The position numbers and the translations under genes are program-made. A DNA stretch of 64,000 bases from Oehlia diaphana (taxonomy: Eukaryota; Glomeromycota; Glomeromycetes; Glomerales; Glomeraceae): the NCBI GenBank assembly GCA_003833135.1, contig QZLH01000173.1:59190-123189 (forward strand), read 5' to 3'. Shown here piece after piece: positions 24,163-34,846 of this stretch (the first letter of the stretch is position 1; each line of letters begins with the position of its first letter). The notes under the pieces were generated by a model. It saw only the letters and a list, made by a program, of their open reading frames with translations, did no database searches and was not told the DNA's origin.

Positions 24163-27100
24163 ATTAAATTAATTTTAAATATTTAACATAATTTCAATAG
24201 TAAATATTTTCACCCTAAAAAATAAGGAAGGTAAAACTCTAAATATATTGTTGCGTGTATGAATTGAGCTTTTCACTTAAATAAATGGAAAATCTTATAA
24301 ATAGCTTAAATTTAATTGAACGGCTTTATTCTACTATAACAAAAAGACTAATATGTTTTACCAAAAGTAAAATCTTATGAGAATAAAATATACAGATAAT
24401 TTTTAATTTATATTAATTTACCGCAAAAAATTATTATTTAACAGTTTATGTAATAATAATATACCATAATAGAATCTAAAATTAATTATGTAATTTTTTT
24501 TTAATTCAATAAATAATAATATATTAATAATCTACCGTACATAATTATTTATATACGAAATTTATAAGTGAAAATGATATCAATTTTGTGCTGAGAAGAT
24601 ATTTTGTGTAATATTTTTTTTTAAAAAAATTTGTTTCAACGCGCTTTATTAAACTTTGCTACATTTTAATTCAATAAATAATAATATTTATATTTGCAAA
24701 CATAATTATTTATATACGTAATCAATAAAGTGATAATGCATTTTTGGAAAAAAATATTATCACTTTTAGTACTTTTAATACTGAAGATTTTTTTTATTCT
24801 TTAACGTTCCTCTGAGCATGAATGACAGAACTGCGAACAGTACATGGAAGCTAAAACGTCACCCACCCGTTAGCATGCAGCCGAGAAGATTTAATTGAAA
24901 TTTCAAAAATTTATTTATTTAAAAACTTTTTAAATTATATACTCCCAATCATTCCAATTTCTTATAAAAAGTAACTAAGAAAGTAAAGAACTCTATTTTG
25001 TTAACAATGTGGACAGGATCTCACATTACTTTCTTTTACATATTACATTATAGAGATTTTATTCTGTGGGGCTTTTTCATTTTCATTTTTCTTGTTATAT
25101 CAAAGGGAATTCTAATGAAAATCTATCCAGATAAATTACAATATTTAGGTAGTTATCTAATTCTTAAAGATTAAATCCAATTATAAATTAAAAGGTTGAT
25201 AAAAGAAATGCATATAGGCAATTTAATAGAATCTGTAAATTTATATTTCTAAATTTAATGTTTATTCTTATATAAGTAATAGAAAAAAGTAATCAGAATT
25301 GTAAATAAAAGTTAATAATTAAAATTGCCTCAAATTTTAAAAATTTGTTACCAAATGTATTATTAATATTATATGTATAAAAATTTAATACTACATTTAA
25401 ATATTAAAAATTAACTTATATATTTATAATAAAAAATATAAACATAAAAATTTTTACTATATTGCTCAAGTATAAGTAAGTATATTGTAAAATTTCTGAA
25501 TATTATTTATAAAATTTTAACTATAAATTAATAAATATAATTATAATTAAAATAATACTTACAATAAAAGAAATATTATATAACAAATTAAATGATCATA
25601 AACTGAAATTTAGTGCAGTTTTGCTATAAATATTAAACAAATATTTTGTATCCAAAAATAAGCAACTCATAATAAAAACTTTTTTTTTTTTATTTACCTC
25701 GATATTTAATTATGGTAAGAAGTTTATGTAATCATAAACATTAACCTCTAAAATACCCCACTCAACCAGCAAATGCTCCCAATAAGCTACTCATAATAAA
25801 AACAGAATGCTTATTTTTGACAATTAATTTATTAATTTTTTTTGGATTCACTTATAATACATTTTATTATATTTATATATAATTTAAACTAACTAATTAT
25901 TAATTAGATTTTATATATTATAAAAATAAAATATATAATATTATTATATTTTTGGTATAAAGTTCTATAACTTCCAAATTGCATATTCTTCATAAATAAA
26001 ATAGCATATATATATTCAAATTTAGAGACTATATAAAATTCTGAATATCAAAATTCCAAATGATATAAAATCCTGAAAAATTGACTAGCATTTAGTATAA
26101 TGCTGATTAATTCAGAAATTTAGAATTTTGACATTTGAAATTTTATATCAAATCTTCAAATTCACTGTACAATGAACTGTAAATGTTAATTAGTATACTA
26201 ATTTATCAGATATTACTATTTTCAGCAAATCCAAGTTATCAGTAGATGGATCTGTATTATTGCAATCTAAAGTAAAATTCATCTTTACTATATTATATTA
26301 GTTAAGTTTGTTTTTTTGTTTCTTTTGAAAGATGCTGATAATTTGATATTTAAAGGCCATTTTAAAATGTCTAAAGCAAATTTTTTAATGAAATTTATAA
26401 AAATTAGATGTATTTTTAATTTATATTATACTTGTATTATAAAAATTCATCAGTTTTTTTATTAGTATTTTATTATGATAGGTGTCTAAAGTATTAAAAA
26501 TATTTAAAGGCATACCAGTTGATTTAAAAATATTTTATATATATACTAAATTGTATTCAATGAGTATTAATATGTAAAATATTATATCTTAGTTATAATG
26601 CCTCATTTTCTATATACTTAGAATACTAAAGAATCTACTATACAAATCAGATCTAATTATTTTTATATATAATTATTATAATGCAATAATTATCTTGGCT
26701 CTAGTAATCCAATTTTAATGAACTTTTTTTTTTTTAATTTGTAACTTTCATTTAGCTCTACAAATTTAGCTCTATAAAATAAAAAAAAAAAGTTTGTTTA
26801 AATTAAATTACTAGAAGTTAAAATAATTATATAATACTTTTTTTTTTTAATCACAATACATTTGGAAATTTATTAAATAAAAGTTAAAGCTATAAAATAT
26901 ATGAGTAAATTAATAAAACTCTATATTATGAATATCTAATATCATTAACTTCTAAATCACTCATTATACTTTCACATATGTACTATCAGGTAGTCAGATT
27001 ATATCATTGAGTAGCAGTATTTAAAACAATATGTTCTTAGCCAAATAGCCTTACTTTCTTCTACTGGTCAATTACAAAACTCACTATATTATACTTTTGT

Positions 27101-27769
27101 AATTGGAAAAATTAAGCCAATTAATATTTAAGCTAAGTTGATGGGTTTATTATATAACTGATGGGTTCATTAGTATATAAAATTATGGGGGGCTTTCCGA
27201 TCAGCCGATATGAGTTAGTCCTAATTTTATACTTTTAAATTTATTTTATTGTTGTATTTAATTCAAATAATAATATTTTATTATATGCAGTTCCTTTATA
27301 ACATATTTTTTTGGAATTCTGATTGCTAGTATTCTTAACAACACATTATTATAAATAGATTGTTTAAAAGAAACATATAAATTAATATAATTAAATTTAA
27401 ATTTATTACTTTTTCTTTACATTGCAATAAATATAGTAAATTAACTTTTTTCAAATGTAATATTTCTGCCTGTTTTTTCCGGGATATCTCATTCTGGAAG
27501 TTTCCTAATTTCTATCTTTTTGTTTTTTTAATAGCATCTATATATCAGTTAGTATATTTTGTTTTAATATTATAAAATAATTTATTATTTTTTTTTTTTA
27601 TGCAAGAAATAATTTTTTTTTATGAAATTTTTCTAAATTACAACAAATTAAACCCGACAAATAATCATTAAAAATTTAGGTCTTATTTTAACAAAACTAT
27701 TATTATATCTAATTGGTAAAATAAGGTTTGGAATATAAGAATAAAAAATATAATTAAAATTTATTTTTT
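24163..27769. other. 3.6-kb AT-rich desert
   Basis: No plausible coding sequence. An imperfect direct repeat (about 24503-24570 and 24666-24735, sharing ttcaataaataataata and cataattatttatatacg) lies near its left end. One inverted-repeat element is listed separately at 26031-26149. Confidence 0.55.
26031..26149. mobile_element. Short inverted-repeat (MITE-like) element
   Basis: Imperfect terminal inverted repeats of about 30 bp: the left arm begins atataaaattctgaatatca, and the right arm (ending near 26149) is its near complement. Total about 119 bp, non-coding. No clear target-site duplication was established. Confidence 0.5.
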
Positions 27770-28691
27770 TTAATCAATTAATCTCTTTTTCTGGAAGAAT
27801 TTCTTGAGATAGAAAATTTGCCAAGCTCCTAAACCTACGAGTACAAGCATACTGCCAAGACTAAACCATTTGACACGTTCATTTGTAGATTCTTTGAATA
27901 ACAAAAAATGAAAAAGAGGTTCACATTAGTAAAAAAGAAATTAAACTCTTAAGAGAAATAAAAATCAAAGAATAAATGCATATACCATTTGTATCTCTCA
28001 TTCTTGCTTCACGTCTCCGTAAATATTCCATTTCATCAACAATTTCTTGAACAACTTGTTCTAATTTTCTTAATTCAGCTTCCATAGGTTTTAACTTTTC
28101 GGCCTGAGCTAATGCATTATAATCAATAGCTTCAGCACCTACATCAATATCCAAATCAATTGTACGATGATATTTTGGGTCAGGGCGGAATCCTATTTTA
28201 CACATAAAAGACAAATTAACAATTGATCACTGATAAAAAAAATATACCGAAAATTATTAATTATCAATGAAACTTGCCGTCATCTAAAATATTTGTTAAG
28301 CAAACCGAAATATCCGCGTCAGTATGTGTAGTAAAAGGCATACGAGATTCTCCATCTATATCTCTTTTACGTCCATATTCGTTATGAGAAGAACTATTAT
28401 CAGTTATCTAAAAATTATATCGGTGACCAATTTATTACTATTATTTTTTTTTTACTGGCACAATACACCTCTCTTACTAACCTCTGCATCAACTCTCTGA
28501 TTGTAGCCAATTCCAGCCTTAACTGTGACTACTACTAAAGTACCGTTAGAAACGTATTGCGAAACACATTTCGGTGTTATTGCATTTGAAGGAGTTGCCG
28601 CAAGATCGAATTTTATTCCCGCTACTACATTAGATATGGTTAAAAGAATAAATAAGAGTAAGGAAAAGGAAACTACTGAATAATGTGTCAT
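27770..28691 (-). CDS. ERV25: p24-family cargo receptor, ERV25/TMED10 type
   Basis: Exons 28691-28482, 28407-28278, 28192-27986 and 27891-27770 give about 222 residues (yeast Erv25 has 211). A signal peptide is at the N-terminus ([20 protein letters not shown]), followed by the GOLD domain with two cysteines (KCVSQYV, ISVCLTN). A coiled coil ([20 protein letters not shown]) is followed by [17 protein letters not shown], one membrane segment ([17 protein letters not shown]) and a short FF/KK tail. p24 proteins cycle between ER and Golgi in COPI/COPII vesicles. The start is placed at 28691 because the signal peptide begins there; the frame runs further upstream without family support. The second intron appears to use a GC donor (gcaagt). 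Confidence 0.93.
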
Positions 28692-28824
28692 TTGTGCAAA
28701 AAAAAAACTACTGACAAATTTTCGGAAATTTTTTGAAGAAATCTTAAAAAGGAAACTTTGCACACTTTGATTGGATAATGTCAATTTGTCCAATAAAGTC
28801 AAAAAAAAAAAGAAAAAAAAATCT

Positions 28825-28895
28825 TGCCGTTGCCTGGAATCGAACCAGGGCTAGCGCGGCCACAACGCGATGTACTGCCACTATACGACAACGGC
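28825..28895 (-). tRNA. tRNA-His (GTG)
   Basis: The minus strand reads GCCGTTG at the 5' end and pairs with CAACGGC before the discriminator A. The D arm holds TAGTGGCAGTA, the anticodon loop is TTGTGGC (anticodon GTG), and the T arm is CCTGGTTCGATTCCAGG. About 71 nt, no intron. The gene sits about 130 bp upstream of the ERV25 start on the same strand. The anticodon stem has one possible mismatched end pair. Confidence 0.93.
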
Positions 28896-29285
28896 TCGTC
28901 GATTACACAAAGGCATCCTTTTAATTTTAAATCAATCATTTGAAATAGAATTTATATAACTAATTAAATTCATGCATGATAAAAAGTTGATAAAGTTGAA
29001 CCAGGGATCACTCATTAAAAAAGGTAAGAATAAATTGAATTTACTTTTTTTTTTTACATTATGTGAGAAATAGAACAATTTTTTTTACAAAAATTTATAT
29101 TTTAATTTAAAGTCAACGATATTTCAAAAAAGAAACTAATCTTGAGTATAAAAAGTATAAAAGATGAATATTTTACAAGTTTCATTATACGAAAGAATTG
29201 ATTATTTAAACTAAATTTATCTTAAGGAAAATCAAAGTTATAATCAGATAAAGAAATCAATATAATGACAAAAAAGAAACAAAGA
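28896..29285. other. Intergenic region
   Basis: AT-rich spacer between the tRNA and the PC4 gene stop. No feature seen. Confidence 0.5.
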
Positions 29286-30036
29286 CTATTTTAGTTTTCT
29301 AATCTCGTTATCGATGTCAGAAACTAACTCTTTTAGTTTATTCCACTGTTCCAGTTGTAAAGAAATGCCTTTCAATTAAATCAAAAAAACCTAATTAATT
29401 GAAATTATAAGTGAAGGAAAAGCAGCATTTATAATCAATTTTCACACCTTTCTTTGTTGGTTGTGTTTTCCCGTCTTTAGTCTCGAAGAATTCACGAAAG
29501 TCAATTAAAACCATATTTTTCCATTCGCGAATGGTCACTCTTTTTTTATTAGATAACTAAATTATAAATGGTCAAAAAAAATTTTTTTTAAAAAAAGAAA
29601 ACAAACTTATTACATTATCAAGTAGAGTTTTTACTTTGAAATATGTCTCTCCAGCACTATTTTCCCCTCGATCACTTCGATCACTATCGGAATCATCTTT
29701 TTTAATTTTTTTTGAGCTTCGAGAAGAGCCTCTTTTACTCGCCTATTTGTTAAATATTAGCAAAATACACATAATAAATAATGATAGATGTAAATATAAT
29801 CGGAAAATACTTTAGGCTCATCAACTTCTTCAAATTCTTCTTCCTCCTCATCATCGTCAACTTGTTGCTATATTGATTACAATATATGTAATTGTAATAT
29901 TCGCGTCAATAAAATAAAATAAGAAAAAACAAGTATATATAACTGAAGCAAATTAAACGACCTCCTCCTCCTCGAAGCCAGCTTCTTCGTCGCTATCAAC
30001 AATATATTTTGAGCTTTTTCTTTTATTAGAAGACAT
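29286..30036 (-). CDS. SUB1: PC4/SUB1-type transcriptional coactivator
   Basis: Exons 30036-29962, 29867-29811, 29742-29614, 29556-29448 and 29368-29286 give about 150 residues. The N-terminal half is acidic/serine-rich with a basic patch ([15 protein letters not shown]), as in human PC4. The C-terminal PC4 domain reads [32 protein letters not shown], then [19 protein letters not shown]. That domain binds single-stranded DNA and supports RNA polymerase II initiation and re-initiation in the nucleus. The small exons and the DDDEEEE-coding repeats make exon 2 easy to miss in automatic annotation. Two divergent gene starts, this one and the secreted peptide at 30748, are 711 bp apart. Confidence 0.93.
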
Positions 30037-30747
30037 TATTCCAAAAATTATAGTGTAAATGTGTAGAATTTGTTTATAACGCGAAAAACGCAGATCATAA
30101 GCCAAATTAATGCTAATTTGTAATTTGGGCGTAATAAAAAAGTGAGCCATAATGAGAGCATCTTAACTACTTTTGATGAAACCATACCCCTGTTATAATA
30201 TTCCCCTTAAACAGTACCCTAGTAATATCCACAAAAGCTGCATAAATCAAAAAGTAATACTTACTAACTGAGACAAGGTAATATATGCAGGCGTTATACG
30301 GTATTTTCCATTCAATCAATCAATAATAATGCCGTTGTTGCGGGATTTGAAAAAATCAACCACCAATAAATGAAGAAAAATAGTACGTTATTATAAATCA
30401 GGTAAATCAAGCTAAGACAATAGATAACGGAGATGAAACAATAATAGGACCCTGGTGTGCTACAATGCGTTATCTTTCAAAGCTTTTAATAGAGTATAAA
30501 TAGACTAAACATTCGATAAATTTATTATTTCCAACCCATAAACGAGAGAAGTCCTGGAGACAAACTGACATTATTTTCTATTAATTATTTTTTCCTCTTT
30601 AAAAAAATCATTCGGCCGGACCGATAAAAAAAGTCAATATCAATCAGAAACGCCTTTTTACCTCTTTCACAAAAAGAAAAATTATCTACCATCTTTCATC
30701 CGCTTTTCTATCCACCCCTAAACGAAATTTAAAGATTAATATTCGCT
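30037..30747. promoter_or_regulatory. Divergent promoter region
   Basis: Separates the PC4 gene (-) from the small secreted peptide (+). A TATA-like tataaata lies near 30495. A C/T-rich block (about 30655-30720) directly precedes the ATG at 30748, as in many strong fungal promoters. Roles inferred from motifs only. Confidence 0.35.
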
Positions 30748-30942
30748 ATGAAATTTAATAAATCCTGCCATTTGTTTCATTATATGTGCATGTTATTAAT
30801 ATGTTTTATTATTCTTTCTATAATCATTCCATCTACTTCTGCTATACCAATACCAATTATTGATGGAAACAACAACCCTCTCCATTTTCTTTCAAATCCA
30901 AGAGTTTCTTTGAATGAATTGAATGACGGTTTATTATTTTAA
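30748..30942 (+). CDS. Small secreted peptide precursor (64 aa)
   Basis: An intronless 64-codon frame. The N-terminus is basic, then strongly hydrophobic (MLLICFIILSIIIPSTSA), a textbook signal peptide with likely cleavage after TSA at about residue 32. The predicted mature peptide is about 32 residues, begins IPIPIIDGNNN, has no cysteine and ends DGLLF. The CT-rich leader just before the ATG supports a real start. No family recognised. Small secreted peptides of this kind are common candidate effectors or signals in plant-associated fungi, but nothing here proves that role. It could also be a chance frame. Confidence 0.5.
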   Translation: MKFNKSCHLFHYMCMLLICFIILSIIIPSTSAIPIPIIDGNNNPLHFLSNPRVSLNELNDGLLF

Positions 30943-31501
30943 AAGACATATGTATCATATTAGTCTAATGCAGATTTAAATCAAACAATGTGAGGGTTAT
31001 TTTGTATATACTACCCCAAAAAATTTCAGTGTAAAAAAATAATATAGAAAGATTTAAAGATTTTTTTTTTTTTTTAAAAAAAAAGTACATTTTAAAAAAT
31101 GTTTATTATTTGTAATAGCGACAAAGTTAATTTCTTTTTCTTTGTACTTTCTTGTTATATAAGTCTCTCGTATTTCAATCTTGATGATTTCTTATCAATA
31201 AAAATTTCAATATTAAAGCTTTTTTCTTGTAACAATGCAAAGAGAATTGCAACAAAGTATTTATGCTTGTCAAATCATTAAAAACATTATACTATTTGAT
31301 TTATTAATGTAATCTTGCAGGTAACTTTCGAATTATATAAAATTTATATGCAATTAAATCAGAAATAATTAACTATTTCTTCCATTAAATGAATGAAAAT
31401 GAAAAATCAATAATCTAAATGTATTATTATATATTTATAGCCTACCTTCATCACATTACCATTAAATCTTATAATTATTATATAACTAGAACATATTTAT
31501 T
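30943..31501. other. Intergenic region
   Basis: AT-rich, with a T-run followed by an A-run near 31062-31084. 3' regions of the secreted peptide (+) and the SET gene (-). Confidence 0.5.
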
Positions 31502-34198
31502 TTATCGTTTTTTAACAGCTTTCTTTTTCTTAGGTGGTGGTGGTGTATCATACATATTAATATTATAATCCATTGATTCGTCATCTGCTGCTGCTTCTTC
31601 TATACTTTCTTCAGATCCAAATTCAGATTCTATAACATGTGATTTCTTTCTTTTATTTGATACAGCTCGTTTTGTTCTTTTCTTCGATCTCTGATTTTTA
31701 TTTGGTGTGGTCCTTTTTTTTCCTGTAATTTTATTGCCATCAATGTTCTTTGCATTGCTATTCTCCTCATATTTATCAATTGATTCTTCATCTTCATCTT
31801 CATCCGTTATATTTTCATCACTAAATTCAATTTCTTCTTCCTCACTGTCTCCTACACAATTAACTTGTTCACTATTTTCAGCTTGCCCCCAATGTTCTCG
31901 ATCTACATCTCCTCCATAATAAACAAACAATTCTTCTCCTTTTTTAATATCTCGCTTCGTCCAACATATAACTTGATTGACTTCACTTCCTTCCAGAAAT
32001 ACCATATTTCCAAATGGGTCTTCATTCATAAAATGAAAAGGACAAAATATTGGTCCATCTCGTTTTGTAAATGGTTCACCTTTCTCATCAGTAGCATCAA
32101 GGATTGTATGTTTATATCTCATAGAATAATGTGATGCCTTTCCAACTTTATCCTTACGTTCATCAAATTCATCTTCCATCATTGGAACACCAAAATAAAA
32201 TCCAAGAGGCGTTCCTATTGGAAGATTACGTTTGGCAAAAAGTCCATTACCAGCATTTGGAATAGTTGAAAGACGGACTTCAACAACATCATCTAAACTT
32301 TTGGGTACGTTTGAAAGATCTAATCCATCTAATATTTCATCAGGTAAACTAGCTCTACATGCATCAGGATCTCCCGATTCCATCCTTTTTTGTTGTTCGA
32401 CAATTTGTTGTTGCAATTTTTTCTTATTTCTTGTAGCCGTAGCTGGACGTGTATCAATTACGCCATTTTGATTTTGATTTGGATTTGGATTTGGATTCGG
32501 ATTTTGATTTTGATTTTGATTTTGATTTGGATTTGGATTTGGATTTGGATTTGGATTTTGATTTGAATTTGGATTTGGATTTATTTGTGATGTAGGTAAT
32601 GTAGAACATCTTACTTTCCCCCTTTCAGTTTTTTCATATACACCTGCTCTAAATGGATAAATACACAAGTGTCCTCTTGATTTACATTTTCCGCAAGCTG
32701 GTAATTTCGTGTCACATGATGATTCTGCGACACAACGGCGACATCGCGAATGGAGAGGATTACTTACGGCACCGACACTAAGCATAACTATATGTCCACT
32801 ATTTTGCACTGCTTCATTAAATTACAATTAAGTATTAAAAGGTTATTTTAATATTTTTTAAATAAACTAAAAATATTAATAAAAATTCGTTTACCTGTTT
32901 TTAATTTTTTAGGTTTCCCAAAACATAATGGCCAATCATGTTCAATTATATCATTCATCCACCGCCTATAATGTTTGATGGCATCATCAAGATCGTTTGG
33001 AATAAATGATAGCTTATAGTAGTTAGTGTGCGAATTCGGATCTTTCTTGAATACTGTAAAATATTTGTCTGCATTTGTTGTCAAACAGGCGCTAGCAGAA
33101 TTTCTTGGTGTCTATATAGGGAAAAGAAAAAAAAAATAAATAAAAGAAGTTTAAATTGAAGAAAATATAGTTTTTCGAAATGAAATAAAATAAAGAATAA
33201 TATAAAATCGGTATACAAACAGGTTACCAATTCAACCGCTGGTATATGTTCATATAACTCACCTGACCAGTAAAACATCGTGGTAAACCTGTTACAGCAC
33301 TCAACTTCTCATCCAAAGAAATAGCAGCGTCAATTAAATCGCCACGTGCCAATGTATAATCTGGAGAATTTTGCAATGCTAAAAGCATCATATGTTGCTG
33401 ATTGTGCCATCGAGGTCGAAGTAATGGTGGTCTTATACGTCGTTTAACATTATTATTAGGATCATTAATACAATCATCATCTTCTACCCGTATTCCTTTT
33501 GGAAAGAATTCATTCATAAGCTTCTTAACTTTTTCCCCTTCACGGGGAGGAACATCTATTCTAATTAGATCTTTAAATTTGTAACCCATTGAATCAGCAA
33601 CATTCTGAATACATGCAAAGAAATATTCTACACCAGTTCTCTGCTCTTTCTCTAAGAATAATTTTCTAGAAATGTCGGATAAATGAGGATAAACCATATA
33701 AACGTTTTTTTCAGAGTTGAATTTTGCAGTACATTCCTTAAGGAATGTCGAAAGCGCCTCACGAGTACCAATCCAATCTCTGTGAGATTGTTGTAAAACT
33801 GATTTTGCTACATCCATTAAGGGTGGAGCAACTTCAATTGTCGTAGCGCCGTTAGCGTCAGCGTTTGAGGGAGAAAGAGTAGCAACCAAAAATTCTCTTA
33901 AGTCATTTGCTCTTTCGCCTGTAACCATATCGGGATTTGGAGTTATGTTGAGTAATCTCTCGATCAGATATAACCGGTCCATTTCGTCGATCTGAGCTAA
34001 TCGGCTAATCGCACTTGCGAAGACGTTTAGTGGGAGTGGAGACAAAATCTTTATACAAGTGTCCTTTATTATATCCACCCGAGCTTGTTCGTTAGTTAAA
34101 CCCTTTTGATGTCTAAGTTTAAGTCGAATACGAGGTTCCAACCATTGTTTTAACGTGCCCGACAATTCAACCTTTTTTTTTCTAGAATTGCCAGACAT
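31502..34198 (-). CDS. SET-domain protein with Zn2Cys6-like cluster and winged-helix-like region
   Basis: Exons 34198-33263, 33111-32895 and 32811-31502 join in phase to give about 820 residues. Residues 1-270 are helical and not recognised. Residues about 283-360 (HNQQHMMLLALQNSPDYTLA, then TPRNSASACLTTNADKYFTV and YYKLSF) have the pattern of a HARE-HTH/winged-helix fold; this is inference. Residues 408-434 hold six cysteines (C-x2-C-x5-C-x6-C-x2-C-x6-C) with KLPACGKCKSRGHLCIYP, as in a fungal Zn2Cys6 cluster. A Pro-Asn/Gln-Asn repeat (about 462-500) leads to a SET domain (about 561-692): NAGNGLFAKRNLPIGTPLG, FHFMNEDPFGN, KKGEELFVYYGGD. SET enzymes methylate lysine using S-adenosylmethionine. 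The tail is acidic then strongly basic, with likely nuclear signals. No post-SET cysteines seen. One combined gene is supported by the phase fit. Confidence 0.8.
32465..32581. repeat. Coding hexanucleotide repeat (Pro-Asn/Gln-Asn)
   Basis: Near-perfect tandem copies of gatttt/ggattt within the SET gene encode alternating Asn with Pro or Gln. Likely variable in length between isolates. Confidence 0.85.
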
Positions 34199-34846
34199 TT
34201 TTTGGTCACGAACAAAGATCGTCTCAAAAGTCACGGTAAAAAAAACGATGGGAAGTTATGCCCGCGTTTTTAACGCTTCACTTTAGGATTTTAACACTTT
34301 TTATTTATTTATATAAGTGGGAAATGTTAATCAAATTTTAAATGTAGGTTTTGTTTTGTATTTTTGAATGTTGATTTACGTGTCAATGTTGTACTAATAT
34401 TAAATTATGGTATACTAAGATTTCTGCGGAAATATCGGGATTATACACTCATACACTTTAATGTTGCGCCTCGATAATATATGTCTAAAAAAACGCCATC
34501 ACCTCATTAAAGAGGTTCAGGTATTTATAAAAAAGTAAAACCCATACCCATATAGGCAGGGGTTTTTTAATTTGAAATTTGGAATTATAAGATCATCAAC
34601 ATGAATTTGTTTAATTTTCCAAAAAGAAATTAGTATTTATTTTGTTCTACATATTTAAGTGATTTGTTTTTTTTTCCTACGGTACTACATATTTAAAAGT
34701 AGTCCTGATCTTGCTTATTTTACAAACATATGTTATATAATAATCAAATTACTTTTTTTTTTGATTCAAAAAGTGTTAAAATTAGTGAAAAAAAGAAATT
34801 TGATATTCTATTATCGTTTTTAAATAATATTAAAATTAATAATTGA
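34199..34846. other. Intergenic region
   Basis: Upstream region of the SET gene and 3' region of ACH1. AT-rich, no coding sequence seen. Confidence 0.5.

Noticed and set aside
28692..28802. In-frame upstream extension of ERV25
   Set aside because: A signal peptide begins exactly at the ATG at 28691, so the extra 37 residues would bury it.
31707..32471. Three plus-strand frames opposite the SET gene
   Set aside because: They are antisense shadows of a repeat-rich coding exon and lack any family motif.
32465..32581. Possible CRISPR-like array
   Set aside because: It is a simple coding hexanucleotide repeat with no spacers, in a eukaryotic genome.
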